Origin: Chelatococcus sp. HY11
GTDB lineage: Bacteria; Pseudomonadota; Alphaproteobacteria; Rhizobiales; Beijerinckiaceae
Assembly: GCF_018398335.1 (NCBI RefSeq)
Contig: NZ_JAHBRX010000001.1
Span: 930,001-994,000 of the forward strand
Length of the DNA: 64,000 nucleotides
Direction of reading: 5' to 3'
Shown here: piece after piece, positions 1 through 8,542 of the stretch
Layout of the letters: each line of letters begins with the position of its first letter
Numbering within the stretch: the first letter of the stretch is position 1
The notes under the pieces: generated by a model
The model's database searches: none
What the model was told of the DNA's origin: nothing
What the model saw: the letters and a program-made list of their open reading frames with translations, nothing else
Made by a program: the position numbers and the translations under genes

Positions 1-856
1 TCATCACCGCGCTCGTGTCGAGCACCGCCTCCTGGATGATCGACGGCAGTTGCCGCCAGGAGAATGCGCGATAAACGATAAGGCCGATGAGCAGGACATA
101 GACGACGACAACGGCGCCGGACTCCGTCGTCGTGAAGATGCCGTAGCGCGTGCCGAACAGGATGACGAAGGGCACCGACAAGGCCCAGAGCCCGTCGAGA
201 AGAGCCTGCTTCACCTCCGGCAGGGTCGCGCGGCTGGTGCGCTGGGCCGCGTAGCCGCGGCGCTTCGCCACGAAATAGGTGGTGATCATCATGCCGGCGC
301 ACATCATGAGGCCGGGCACGATGCCGGCGGCGAACAGCCGGCCGATCGAGGTCTCGGTGAGATAGCCGTAGATGATGAGACCGATCGAGGGCGGCAGCAG
401 CGAGGCGATGATCGAGGAACTGGAGGTTACCACCGCGGCAAAGGCGCGTGAATAGTTGCGCTCGGCCATCTGCAGGCCGATCGTCTTCGACAGGATGGCC
501 GCGTCGGCGTTCGAGGAGGCGGTGAGCCCGCCGAGCAGCGTCGCGAGCACGATGCACATTTGAGCCAGAGCGCCGGTCATGTGGCCGACAAGGATCTCGG
601 CGACGTTGAGCAGGCGCCGCGTGATGCCTGCCGCATTCATGATCGCCCCGGCCAATACGAAGAATGGCAGCGCGAGGAGCGAGATCGACTGGGTTCCTTC
701 CGCCATCTCCTGGGCGAAGGTCGACAGCGGCACGTCGTTGCGGTTGATGATGAAGAACAGCAATGCCGGGATCGCCATCGCCCAGGTGATGGGCGTGCGC
801 AACGCGAACAACACGAACATGAGGATGGAGGGAAGCCAGGGCGAAAGCGCGCTCAT
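1..856 (-). CDS. dctM: TRAP transporter large permease DctM (3' part missing)
   Basis: This is the large membrane subunit of a tripartite ATP-independent periplasmic transporter, the part that couples ion gradient to solute uptake across the inner membrane. Translating the minus strand from an ATG at 856 gives a hydrophobic protein beginning MSALSPWLPSILMF, with the DctM-type stretch around residues 105-130 (LATLLGGLTASSNADAA) and SLLPPSIGLIIYG further on. About 285 codons are present; the family is usually about 425, so the C-terminal third lies outside the window. Its ATG overlaps the dctQ stop codon by the ATGA arrangement, showing translational coupling in a dctP-dctQ-dctM operon. Substrate unknown. 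Confidence 0.93.
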   Translation of the reverse strand, partial: MSALSPWLPSILMFVLFALRTPITWAMAIPALLFFIINRNDVPLSTFAQEMAEGTQSISLLALPFFVLAGAIMNAAGITRRLLNVAEILVGHMTGALAQMCIVLATLLGGLTASSNADAAILSKTIGLQMAERNYSRAFAAVVTSSSSIIASLLPPSIGLIIYGYLTETSIGRLFAAGIVPGLMMCAGMMITTYFVAKRRGYAAQRTSRATLPEVKQALLDGLWALSVPFVILFGTRYGIFTTTESGAVVVVYVLLIGLIVYRAFSWRQLPSIIQEAVLDTSAVM

Positions 857-1377
857 GATATATTGGCCTCATGGACATGGCCGGGAAAACGTTGGGGATC
901 GAGCCACAGCTGGACGTGCCTGAGCAGCATCATCGCGGAGGCGAGGGCGAGCGGCGCATAGATGATCGAGCGCGGCAGGTTGAGCGCGATTGTCAGCGAC
1001 TTCTGCGCATCGACAGCATGAATCGCGAAGAAGATCGTGAGTGCCGTGAAGAACGCGGCGAGCAGCCAGAAGTTGAAGAGCGCGACGATATGCTGCCAGC
1101 GCTCCGGAAACATGACGACGAGAACGTCGATATCCGAATGGAGCCGATAGCGCACGCCCGCCGCCGCGCCAAAGAAGACGACATAGGCGAAGGCTATGGT
1201 CGCCACCTCGTAACTCCAGGCAGCCGGCTGCGGAAAGATGTAACGGGTGATGACGCCCCAGATGACCGAGCCTACGACGATCACCATCGAGACGCCGGCG
1301 ACGATTTCCTCAAGGGGCCACATCAGGACGCGCTGCCAGCCCTCGGCCGGGGCGCCCGCTGCGGATTGAGAAGTCAT
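853..1377 (-). CDS. dctQ: TRAP transporter small permease DctQ
   Basis: This is the small four-helix membrane subunit that links the periplasmic binding protein DctP to DctM. The 174-residue protein has about four hydrophobic helices, including a segment around IVAGVSMVIVVGSVIWGVI and one around IVALFNFWLLAAFF, which is the normal size and layout for DctQ. The open frame runs upstream to 1521, but the added N-terminus is Arg/Pro-rich and overlaps a palindromic intergenic element, so the ATG at 1377 with a GGAG motif about 9 nt upstream is preferred. It overlaps dctM by 4 bp and lies about 250 bp downstream of dctP. Confidence 0.88.
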   Translation of the reverse strand: MTSQSAAGAPAEGWQRVLMWPLEEIVAGVSMVIVVGSVIWGVITRYIFPQPAAWSYEVATIAFAYVVFFGAAAGVRYRLHSDIDVLVVMFPERWQHIVALFNFWLLAAFFTALTIFFAIHAVDAQKSLTIALNLPRSIIYAPLALASAMMLLRHVQLWLDPQRFPGHVHEANIS

Positions 1378-1471
1378 GAAGGGAACTCCGGGCAGTTGAT
1401 CCACGGGAGGGGGAAGGGCCGGCTGGATATGACCCCTTCCAAGCGGCCGCAGGCATGCAGGGCGCTTTCGA

Positions 1472-1530
1472 GCGGGGGAGGCTGCCGGCATGCCCCCTCC
1501 GTCGCCGCTGCGCGGCGCCACCTCCCCCTG
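1472..1530. repeat. GC-rich nested hairpin between dctP and dctQ
   Basis: Outer arms GGGGGAGG (1474-1481) and CCTCCCCC (1521-1528) enclose an inner hairpin CGCCGC/GCGGCG (1503-1508 with 1512-1517). It sits in the 248-bp gap between the dctP stop and the dctQ start. By symmetry and place it may act as a partial terminator or RNA-stabilising hairpin that raises dctP expression over the permease genes, as in other binding-protein operons. It also looks like a dispersed Rhizobiales palindromic element. The function is inferred. Confidence 0.5.
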
Positions 1531-1625
1531 CGGAAGAGGATCGCGCCACGTTCTTCACGAATGGGGCCGGCTTGACCCAGGGCTGACTTGACCTGAGCCC
1601 ACTCGCCTTGGCCGAACCGACCCGA

Positions 1626-2606
1626 TCAGTTTGCCATGGCCGCGCGGGCCTTGGCGACGAAGCCTGGGGTGAGGTTCGGCAACTTCTCGTAGACACCGGC
1701 GCTCGCCTTCTGGAAGGCGGCCACGTCGATGTCGGTGACGAGGGTGACGCCGGCCTTCTCCAGCATCTTCGCGAACTGGTCGTCCTGCTCCAGCGTTGCC
1801 TTGGTCAGGTTCCTGGCCGAAACCTTGCCTTCCTCGATCAGGATGGTTTGCAGTTCCGGCGGCAGCTTGTTGAAGAAGCTCGTGCTTGTCACCCAGGCCG
1901 TGAACATGAGCTGGTGGTTGGTCTTTGACACGACCTTGCGCACCTCCTGGAGCTTGGAGCCCCAGATGGCGCCGAAGGGTGCTTCAGCCGCGTTGACCAC
2001 ATTCGACTGCAGTGCGTTATATACCTCGCCCCACGGGATTTCCGTCGGCCGGGCACCGAAGTCCTTGAACGTCTCGACCATGATGGGGGAGGGCGGCACA
2101 CGCACCGTCAGGCCCTTGAGATCGTCGGGCTTGCGGATGGGCTTCTCGGAGAGCATGTGGCGCGCGCCGAACAGGCCGTTCGCCATGATGATCTTCATGC
2201 CCTTCTGCTCGAGCTTGTCCGAGACTTCCCTGAAGACCGGGGAGGCGAAAAGCTTCTCCGCCTCGTTCAGGCTACCGAAGATATAGGGCCCGGCGAGGAC
2301 GCCCGCGTCGGGGACGAACTGGCCGAGCTGTCCGTAGTCCGTCATATTCATGATATTGGCGCCGGAAGAGATCATCTCGTTGACCTTCTTCTGCGCGCCG
2401 AGCTGTTCAGCCGGGAAAAGCTGCAGCTCGAGCTTGCCCTTCGAGCGCTCTTTGACGCGCGCGGCGAGGGCCTGCATCTCCTTGTAGGACGCTTCCTCCG
2501 TATTCGCGACGGACGTCGCGAAGCGGAGCTTGTAGTCCTGCGCCGCCGCAGCGCCGATAAGTGCGACAGAGATCCCGACAGCCGACAACAATGCCTTGAT
2601 GGACAT
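1626..2606 (-). CDS. dctP: TRAP transporter substrate-binding protein DctP
   Basis: This is the periplasmic solute receptor of the TRAP system. The 326-residue protein begins with a clear Sec signal peptide ending AAAAQ (about residue 23), followed by DYKLRFATS, a typical DctP mature start. The DctP core is visible in LKGLTVRVPPSPIMVETFKDFGARPTEIPWGEVYNALQSNVVNAAE, containing the Arg and the W-x-E-V-Y-x-A-L-Q motif that clamps carboxylate ligands; this points to an organic acid substrate. An AGGGAGG Shine-Dalgarno lies just before the ATG at 2606. It is the first gene of the operon and faces the IclR regulator across 93 bp. Confidence 0.95.
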   Translation of the reverse strand: MSIKALLSAVGISVALIGAAAAQDYKLRFATSVANTEEASYKEMQALAARVKERSKGKLELQLFPAEQLGAQKKVNEMISSGANIMNMTDYGQLGQFVPDAGVLAGPYIFGSLNEAEKLFASPVFREVSDKLEQKGMKIIMANGLFGARHMLSEKPIRKPDDLKGLTVRVPPSPIMVETFKDFGARPTEIPWGEVYNALQSNVVNAAEAPFGAIWGSKLQEVRKVVSKTNHQLMFTAWVTSTSFFNKLPPELQTILIEEGKVSARNLTKATLEQDDQFAKMLEKAGVTLVTDIDVAAFQKASAGVYEKLPNLTPGFVAKARAAMAN

Positions 2607-2652
2607 ATGGCCCTCCCTGTAATGCAGGCGCCCCGTTTCGGGATCAGCTGCG

Positions 2653-2672
2653 TATTTTTACTAGTGAAAATA
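2653..2672. promoter_or_regulatory. Near-perfect palindrome between dctP and the iclR-type gene (candidate operator)
   Basis: The 20-bp site TATTTTTACTAGTGAAAATA is an inverted repeat with a single mismatched pair (positions 7 and 14). It is centred in the 93-bp gap between two divergent genes, 46 bp from dctP and 28 bp from the regulator. IclR proteins bind short palindromes as dimers, so this is a good candidate for the site through which the regulator controls both dctPQM and itself. The binding is inferred. Confidence 0.6.
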
Positions 2673-2699
2673 ACTTTTATATGCCAAACCTAGGATGCC

Positions 2700-3566
2700 A
2701 TGATGAAGTTTGTCAAGAGTATGAGAAAAGACGCGGAGGAGGACGACGGCAGCGGTAGCGGCCGCACCTACACCGTGCCGGCACTGGAGAAGAGCCTCGA
2801 CGTCATCGAGTTTCTGGCGGTGCAGGACCAGCCTGTGAGCCAGAGCGGGATAGCCCAGAGTCTCGGGCGGTCGGCGAGCGAGCTTTTCCGCATCCTCACC
2901 GTGCTCAACCGTCGCGGTTGGATCACCCGGCTGAAGGACGACAGCTATCAATTGTCGTCGCGGCTGTTCGAGCTGGCGCACGGCTATCCGCCGAACAAGC
3001 GCCTCATCGATGTGGCGCTGCCATTGATGCGGGCGCTGGCTGGTGAATTGCTTCAGTCCTGCCACCTCTCTGTCGCGGACCAGGGGGAGATGCTTGTTAT
3101 CCTAGGCGTCGAATCGCCCGGCCAGGCCGGCCTTTTCGTGCGCTCGGGCACGCGCTACGAGTTCGCCTCGACCGCCTCTGGCCGCGTTATGCTGGCATTG
3201 GGCTACGCGGAGCTGCTTAACAGCGAGACTACGGGCAAGGCCGAGCGGAGACCTGCGCGGGGCGATCTCGCCGCACGGCTCGAGCAGATCCGGATGAGAG
3301 GCTACGAGGAGGTGGTGGGCGAATGGCTCGATGCCGTCGTCGACATCTGCTGGCCGATCTTCAACGTGCGCGGCGAGGTCGCCGCCGTTCTCGCCATGCC
3401 CTTTCTCGCGGTGCCGGCTCTGGGCCAGGATGTGGCGACGGCCCGCGACCGGGTGAGGGCGGTGGCGGAGGAGATTTCCAGGGCAATCGGTGCTGGCGAC
3501 TACCAACGCTGGCTGGACGAGGCGCGGCAAAAGGATCGCTCGCAAAAGGAGCGCCCCTCATCCTGA
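2700..3566 (+). CDS. IclR family transcriptional regulator
   Basis: A 288-residue DNA-binding regulator. The N-terminal winged helix-turn-helix (about residues 20-85) reads YTVPALEKSLDVIEFLAVQDQPVSQSGIAQSLGRSASELFRILTVL, and the C-terminal half (about 95-275) is the effector-binding GAF-like domain with GTRYEFASTASGRVMLA and VVGEWLDAVVDICWPIFNVRGEVAAVLAMP. This architecture and length are standard for IclR regulators. It is divergent from dctPQM, and IclR proteins commonly control an adjacent catabolic or uptake operon, so it probably senses the TRAP substrate or its breakdown product. The next gene, a MaoC-like hydratase 120 bp downstream, may belong to the same pathway. Confidence 0.93.
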   Translation: MMKFVKSMRKDAEEDDGSGSGRTYTVPALEKSLDVIEFLAVQDQPVSQSGIAQSLGRSASELFRILTVLNRRGWITRLKDDSYQLSSRLFELAHGYPPNKRLIDVALPLMRALAGELLQSCHLSVADQGEMLVILGVESPGQAGLFVRSGTRYEFASTASGRVMLALGYAELLNSETTGKAERRPARGDLAARLEQIRMRGYEEVVGEWLDAVVDICWPIFNVRGEVAAVLAMPFLAVPALGQDVATARDRVRAVAEEISRAIGAGDYQRWLDEARQKDRSQKERPSS

Positions 3567-3621
3567 AGAGGCAGTCCGTTGGTTCGGCATCGCGTGTCTC
3601 GCTCCATAGCCGACGAACCTT

Positions 3622-3658
3622 CTTGATCTTATCCACTCTGGAAAATGCTGAGATCAAG
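3622..3658. promoter_or_regulatory. Inverted repeat upstream of the MaoC-like gene
   Basis: Perfect 8-bp arms CTTGATCT (3622-3629) and AGATCAAG (3651-3658) are separated by 21 bp and end 29 bp before the MaoC-like start codon. The arms could be a regulator site, or a weak terminator of the iclR-type gene. Only the symmetry is visible. Confidence 0.4.
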
Positions 3659-3687
3659 TAGAAATCGATAAAGAATAGGGATGGAAA

Positions 3688-4140
3688 ATGGCAACTCAGT
3701 ATTTTGATGATTATGTGATCGGCGCTGAGCGCAAGACCCATGGGCGGACCATTACGGAGACAGATTTCGTGGTGCACGCCGGCCATTCCGGCGATTTCTT
3801 TCCTCACCATATGGATGAGGAATTCGCGAAGACCACGCCTTTCGGCCGGCGTATCGCCCATGGAACGATGGTCTTCACCATCGGCGTCGGGCTCACGGCC
3901 TCCGAAATCAACCCCGCGGCCTTCACCTATGGCTATGACCGCATGCGCTTCGTCAAGCCGGTGTTCATCGGCGACACCATCCACACGCTGCTTACCATTG
4001 CCGAAAAGTCCGGGGATCCCAAGCGACCGAACGTAGGTCGTGTCGTCGAACGCGGCCAGGTTCTCAACCAGAAGGGCGAGACCGTGCTCGTCTTTGACCA
4101 CATCCTGATGGTCGAGCGCGGAATCCCGGCGGTCGCCTGA
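3688..4140 (+). CDS. MaoC-like (R)-hydratase, hotdog fold
   Basis: A 150-residue MaoC/NodN-type protein, probably an (R)-specific enoyl-CoA (or mesaconyl/itaconyl-type acyl-CoA) hydratase. The hydratase-2 signature is visible: DFVVHAGHSGDFFPHHMDEEFAKTTPFGRRIAHGTMV, with the catalytic Asp (SGDFFP) and His (PHHMD) in the usual place and the FGRRIAHG loop. It ends in the canonical hotdog beta strand (VLVFDHILMVER). GGATGG precedes the ATG. Following an IclR regulator and a TRAP system, it likely acts on the CoA ester of the imported acid. The exact substrate cannot be read from sequence. Confidence 0.85.
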   Translation: MATQYFDDYVIGAERKTHGRTITETDFVVHAGHSGDFFPHHMDEEFAKTTPFGRRIAHGTMVFTIGVGLTASEINPAAFTYGYDRMRFVKPVFIGDTIHTLLTIAEKSGDPKRPNVGRVVERGQVLNQKGETVLVFDHILMVERGIPAVA

Positions 4141-4284
4141 GCCGCGGGAAGCGTTGGCATCGCGGCAGCGGCTGCGTTGCCAGCGATCAAAACCGATGCG
4201 GGAAGAAACACGGCGTTGTCCTGTTGAATTCACCACATGCGGCAGTTACCGCCGCTCAAAACTCGTCGTTTGGCCGCCTAGATT

Positions 4285-4312
4285 GACGCCGTGACTTGCC
4301 GTCACTAACGTC
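4285..4312. promoter_or_regulatory. Palindrome upstream of the LuxR-type gene
   Basis: GTGAC (4291-4295) and GTCAC (4301-4305) flank TTGCC, and the symmetry continues outward as GACG (4285-4288) and CGTC (4309-4312) with two unpaired bases on each side. It lies about 75 bp before the LuxR-type start codon, a position suited to a promoter-proximal regulator site. No binding evidence. Confidence 0.35.
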
Positions 4313-4348
4313 GCGCTTGGAGCTGTTTGGCACTCAGTGGTTTATTGA

Positions 4349-4364
4349 GGATACAACAGTATCC
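4349..4364. promoter_or_regulatory. Perfect palindrome just before the LuxR-type start
   Basis: GGATAC-AACA-GTATCC is a perfect inverted repeat with 6-bp arms, 24 bp before the ATG at 4388. It may be an autoregulatory operator or a 5' leader hairpin. A palindrome of the same 6-4-6 design occurs at 5568-5585 before the molybdenum hydroxylase operon. Confidence 0.4.
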
Positions 4365-4387
4365 GTCGATCCGTTATTGGGCGCCGT

Positions 4388-5197
4388 ATGAATCCCGACA
4401 TCACGCTGTCCTCCCCCGACCCCGATGCCGTGCTCTCCGAGGCGGATGTGCGTGACATTGTCAGACTGCTTGGCGAGGTCATCGCCTCTCGGCGTGATTT
4501 CTCCGGCGTGAAGCGGCTGCTGGTGGAGGGCATCTGCCGCCTCGTCAAGGCGGATGCATGGACCTGGAGCCTTGGCTGCGCCGTCCAGCCGGGCGAGCAG
4601 CCCATCTATCTCGGCATGGCGCATGGTGGCTTCGACGATGAGCGCTATTCCCGGCTGATCCAGGCGGCCGGTCATCCCGACATGGCCTGGACGTCGGAGA
4701 AACTCCTCGGGGAATTGCGTCAGAAGGCGTCGCACATTACGCGGGCCCGACAGCAGATCGTCGATGAGGACACCTTCGCCGCCTCAGGCGTGAATGCCTA
4801 TCTTTGTAACGCGGATATCGGGCCGTTCCTGTTTTCGCTTCGGCCGATCGACAAAGGCGCCGTCAGCACCATTTCTATTTTTCGGCGCAGAAACGATCCT
4901 GCGTTCTCCGAACGCGAAGCCAGGATCGCCCATATTCTTCTCAGCGAATTGCCCTGGCTGCATGAACAGGGATGGCCCACGGACCGGGGGGTTACCGTTC
5001 CACGGCTCTCGCCACGGCTTCGGCTGGTGCTCAATCTCCTGCTTGATGGCCGCACGCGCAAGGAAATGGCCGCCAGCCTGGCGTTGTCTGAGTATACCGT
5101 CGCCCAATATCAGAAAGCTGTTTACAGCCATTTCGGTGTCAGCTCTCACACGACACTGCTGAGGCGCTTCCAGATGGGCGATGGCGGGCACCGATAG
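4388..5197 (+). CDS. LuxR-type helix-turn-helix regulator (orphan)
   Basis: A 269-residue cytoplasmic regulator with a C-terminal GerE/LuxR DNA-binding domain (about residues 203-262): LSPRLRLVLNLLLDGRTRKEMAASLALSEYTVAQYQKAVYSHFGVSS. The usual LT..E..VL opening is altered (LSPRLRLVL), which is a divergence from the family consensus. The N-terminal 190 residues look like a GAF-type sensor, with FSLRPIDKGAVSTISIFRRRNDPAFSEREARIAHILLSELPWL typical of GAF C-termini in such regulators. No luxI-type synthase and no histidine kinase lie nearby, so quorum sensing cannot be claimed. It sits upstream of, and in line with, the molybdenum hydroxylase operon, which it may regulate. Confidence 0.85.
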   Translation: MNPDITLSSPDPDAVLSEADVRDIVRLLGEVIASRRDFSGVKRLLVEGICRLVKADAWTWSLGCAVQPGEQPIYLGMAHGGFDDERYSRLIQAAGHPDMAWTSEKLLGELRQKASHITRARQQIVDEDTFAASGVNAYLCNADIGPFLFSLRPIDKGAVSTISIFRRRNDPAFSEREARIAHILLSELPWLHEQGWPTDRGVTVPRLSPRLRLVLNLLLDGRTRKEMAASLALSEYTVAQYQKAVYSHFGVSSHTTLLRRFQMGDGGHR

Positions 5198-5779
5198 GCC
5201 CGTTGCAGAGCTCGATTTCACGATCAGGCGCGTCGCGGACCTGCGTCAAGCGCGTTTGAAGCCGCGAAAGCGAAACGGCCTCCCACGCGGCGGCGGTGCT
5301 TCCCAATTCCCCGTTAGGCTTAATATAAATCCCTCAAATGGGGGAATAGGCACTACCACTTTTGATTTGCTAGAGCTATTCCAGACAGGGTTAGGATTCG
5401 TCGCGTCGGACGCCACGGGAAAGCAAAAATAGGACTCCCGTGTCGGCGGTTTGCAGGTCTTCCAGGGCAGCGTTTGTGCGATCAGTATAGAATTGTATAA
5501 CCAGAAGCACAGTTCGGATTCGATGCGGGGGGCAGCGAATAGACTATGGTCGAAATAAAATCATTGATGGGATGCTCTCATCCCAGCGACGACTGCGAGA
5601 GGGTTGCGAAGTCGAAGATCAATGGCGGCTTGCCGAGGCGGGTCAACGCTTTGACAGGCGGTCCAGATGTCTTCCTTCGCTAAATTAGGTTCTCCCAAAG
5701 AATAGACGTCCGGCGTTTCGTTTCTTGGAATGCTGACCGTTTTCCTACATTACTTGTACTCTCCCAGGATCGCGAAGAC
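5198..5779. other. 582-bp intergenic region upstream of the Mo-hydroxylase operon
   Basis: I see no convincing gene here; the one frame of 83 codons (5181-5432) overlaps the luxR-type gene and has low-complexity Arg/Pro content. The only notable element is the palindrome at 5568-5585. The length suggests a regulated promoter region for the operon that starts at 5780. Confidence 0.6.
5568..5585. promoter_or_regulatory. Perfect palindrome upstream of the Mo-hydroxylase operon
   Basis: TGGGATG-CTCT-CATCCCA has perfect 7-bp arms and a 4-bp centre, 195 bp before the operon start. Its layout resembles the palindrome before the neighbouring LuxR-type gene (GGAT...ATCC with a 4-bp centre), so both may be bound by that regulator. 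Inference only. Confidence 0.35.
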
Positions 5780-8542
5780 ATGCATCCCTCGCGGCGCGAG
5801 TTTTTGAGGTGGGGCACCGTGAGCGGTATCATGCTGAGCATGAGCCGCTTTGCGGGCGCACAAGCCCCGAGTGTTCCCGTGGGGGCGGCGGCGGGTAGCC
5901 AGGCTTCGCCGTTCCCACCCAAGGGGCGGATCGACGGCTTCGCCAAGGTGACGGGGGCCAAGCTTTATCCCTCCGATTTCCGAGCTGCCGACATGCCCGG
6001 CTGGCCCGCGGAGACGGCCCACGCGCTGCTGGTCCGCACCCCCGATGCCACGCGTATCTATCAGGGCATCGATCTTGCCGCGCTCGATGCGGCGTCACGG
6101 CCGACGATGGTGGTGACGGCGGAGGATGTCGCCAAGGCGGGCGTGCGGGTGCCGGCTTTCTATGCCGGGGATCTCTTTTGCCCCGCGGGACAGACGCCGC
6201 TTTATCTCGGCCAGCCCGTGGCACTTCTGCTGTTTACCAGCTTCGATGCCTATGACAGGGCGCGCACCGCGTTTCGCAATGGCAATCTGTTGCGGTTCGG
6301 CGCCGAGACCGGGCCGATCAAGCAACCCAACTACACGGCGCTCCGTTTTACCCGGATCGCCGGCCCGACCCCGAACGCGCCCGACGTGTATTCCCCCGTC
6401 CAGGAGGGCTGGGTCGGCCCCGGCTTCACGGAGAGTTCCGGCCGGCCGATCTGGAAACCCCTTCCGGTGTCCCAGGGCGGCGATTACGCCAAGGGCGCAG
6501 CCTTCGGCGAGGAGGTCCGCCAGTCTCTCGCGACGCCGGCGCCTGGCCTGTTCGTGCTCGACCGGAGCTTCGAGACGCAATCGATCGACCCGATGTTTCT
6601 CGAGCCGGAAAGCGGCCTAGCCTGGTATGAGCCAGGTTCGCGGACGCTGGACATCCTGCTCGGCGTGCAGTCGCCCTTCGAGGCCGCGAGTTCCGTCGCT
6701 TTTCTTCTGGGTGAAGCGCAACCCGGCTTCAAGCCCGCCCGTATCAACGCGCGGTTCGCCTCGATCGGTGGCGGGTTCGGCGGGCGCGACCACACGCCCT
6801 TTCCCCTTTATGTCGCGCTCGCGGCGATGTTCCTGCCCGGCCGTCCCGTCCGCCTTGCCCATGACCGCTTCCAGCAGTTTCAAGGCGGTATCAAGCGACA
6901 CGCTTTCAAGATGCGCTCGCAGATCGCCATCGACCGCGCGACCGGCAAGATGCTGGCTTTCGCTGCCGATCATGTTCTCGATGGCGGCGGCCTCGCCAAT
7001 TATTCGGCAAGTGTCGCGGTGGTCGGCGCGACCGCCGCCATCGGCATCTACGACATCCCCAAGGTGGACGTGACCACCGTCGCGGAACACACGCGCGGTG
7101 TGACCGCCGGGTCGATGCGTGGCTATGGCACGTTGCAGACGCTGACCGCGCTGGAGACCTTGATCGACGAGGCGGCCAGCGCCTTGAAGATCGACCCGAT
7201 CGAGCTTCGGCGGCGCAATCTCCTCAAGACCGGCGGCCGCACCATGACGGGCAATCCGTGGACCGTCTCGGTGCGGACGCCGGAGATCCTGGACAAGCTC
7301 GCCGCTCACCCCATCTGGCGGGATCGCGTCGCGCGGAAAGCCGCGGGCAAAGGCGTGCTGGTGGGCACGGGTGTGGCCTGCTGCACGAAGGACTACGGCA
7401 CCGGCGCCGACTGCTCGCTCGGCCGGGTGGAGGTCGCGCCCGATGGCGCCATCACAATCCATGCCGACGCCGTCGAGATGGGCAATGGCATCGGCACCGC
7501 GATCGCCCGGCGCGTCGCCGCGGTCCTCGGGCGAACGGCCGATGCCGTGAATGTCGCGCGGATCAACATGTTCGACGAGCTGGGCCTCGTCACATCAGGC
7601 GATCCCTACACGATGAGCCAGGCCGAACAGGACGCGGCGGCGAAGGATCCGCGCTGGGTGCCGGAGATTTCCTCCGCCACAAGCGCCTCCATCGGCGCGC
7701 ATGTCGGCACGCAGGCGGCGGCGCAGGCCGCGCGTGTGGTCTTTCGCTTCGGGATGTGGCCGGCGGCGCTGGACCTGTGGGGCATCAAGGCCGGCGATCC
7801 ACGTGAGTTCCTGTTCGAGCAGGCCTTCTGGCAGGGCAATGAGCTTATCCTGTCCGGCCTGCCGCCGCTTGCCCAGGCCGATGTGGCGGCGAGGGCCCAT
7901 CAGCGCGGCGATGTCACCGGGGCGATGGCGCATGCCTTCTCGCGCTGGGCCTGGGCCCAGGCGGCATTCCCGCTTGGCGGGATGAACTGGGCGGCGGATA
8001 TCGACGCGCTGGCGGTCCGCCGCGCGAATGGTGCTTTCACCGTGCTGGACCGCAGCTTCGTTTTCTTCCCGCCGACGGATTACAACCGCATCGGCACCGC
8101 GTTCACGTCGTCCTGCGGCACGGTGGTGCGCATCGAGATTACCCCGGCGAGCGGGGCCGTCCGCGTCACCGATGCCTACAGCGTGTTCGAATGCGGTGAG
8201 GTGCTGGTGCCCGAGCTGGTGCAGGGGCAGGCGCAGGGCGGATTTGCCATGGGCGTCGGCTACACGCTGCTCGAAACCCTGCCGCCCTTCGAGGACGGTC
8301 CCGGTAACGGACGCTGGAATCTTGGCGATTATGTCGTCGCGCGCGCTTCCGATGTGCCGCTGCACAACCTGGAGATCGAGGTGCTGCCTCCGGTCTCGCC
8401 CAAAGAGCAGCCCAAGGGCATGGCTGAGGTCATCATGATCCCCGTCGTGCCGGCCTTGCTCAATGCCATCCATGACGCGACCGGCCACCGCTTCCAGTCG
8501 CTGCCCGTCACGCCGGCTATGCTGAAGAGGGCTCTGACGTGA
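5780..8542 (+). CDS. Tat-exported molybdenum hydroxylase, large Mo-cofactor subunit (xanthine dehydrogenase/aldehyde oxidase family)
   Basis: A 920-residue molybdopterin-binding subunit that would hydroxylate an aldehyde or N-heterocycle in the periplasm. The N-terminus SRREFLRWGTVSG is a twin-arginine signal, so the folded holoenzyme is exported. Family motifs are present: GGGFGGRDHTPFPLYVALAAMF (cofactor loop), TAGSMRGYGTLQT (RGFG-like), VFECGEVLVPELVQGQAQGGFAMGVGYTLLE, and the C-terminal QPKGMAEVIMIPVVPALLNAI, where the Glu matches the catalytic Glu of the GxGE motif although the second Gly is Ala. At 920 residues it is longer than typical relatives (about 730-780). It overlaps the 2Fe-2S gene by 4 bp. 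The substrate is unknown. Confidence 0.9.
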   Translation: MHPSRREFLRWGTVSGIMLSMSRFAGAQAPSVPVGAAAGSQASPFPPKGRIDGFAKVTGAKLYPSDFRAADMPGWPAETAHALLVRTPDATRIYQGIDLAALDAASRPTMVVTAEDVAKAGVRVPAFYAGDLFCPAGQTPLYLGQPVALLLFTSFDAYDRARTAFRNGNLLRFGAETGPIKQPNYTALRFTRIAGPTPNAPDVYSPVQEGWVGPGFTESSGRPIWKPLPVSQGGDYAKGAAFGEEVRQSLATPAPGLFVLDRSFETQSIDPMFLEPESGLAWYEPGSRTLDILLGVQSPFEAASSVAFLLGEAQPGFKPARINARFASIGGGFGGRDHTPFPLYVALAAMFLPGRPVRLAHDRFQQFQGGIKRHAFKMRSQIAIDRATGKMLAFAADHVLDGGGLANYSASVAVVGATAAIGIYDIPKVDVTTVAEHTRGVTAGSMRGYGTLQTLTALETLIDEAASALKIDPIELRRRNLLKTGGRTMTGNPWTVSVRTPEILDKLAAHPIWRDRVARKAAGKGVLVGTGVACCTKDYGTGADCSLGRVEVAPDGAITIHADAVEMGNGIGTAIARRVAAVLGRTADAVNVARINMFDELGLVTSGDPYTMSQAEQDAAAKDPRWVPEISSATSASIGAHVGTQAAAQAARVVFRFGMWPAALDLWGIKAGDPREFLFEQAFWQGNELILSGLPPLAQADVAARAHQRGDVTGAMAHAFSRWAWAQAAFPLGGMNWAADIDALAVRRANGAFTVLDRSFVFFPPTDYNRIGTAFTSSCGTVVRIEITPASGAVRVTDAYSVFECGEVLVPELVQGQAQGGFAMGVGYTLLETLPPFEDGPGNGRWNLGDYVVARASDVPLHNLEIEVLPPVSPKEQPKGMAEVIMIPVVPALLNAIHDATGHRFQSLPVTPAMLKRALT

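Noticed and set aside
4388-5197. Quorum-sensing system around the LuxR-type gene
   Set aside because: No LuxI-type synthase is nearby and the N-terminus looks like a GAF sensor rather than an autoinducer-binding domain.
5181-5432. 83-codon frame after the LuxR gene
   Set aside because: It overlaps the luxR-type gene end and has no coding signals.
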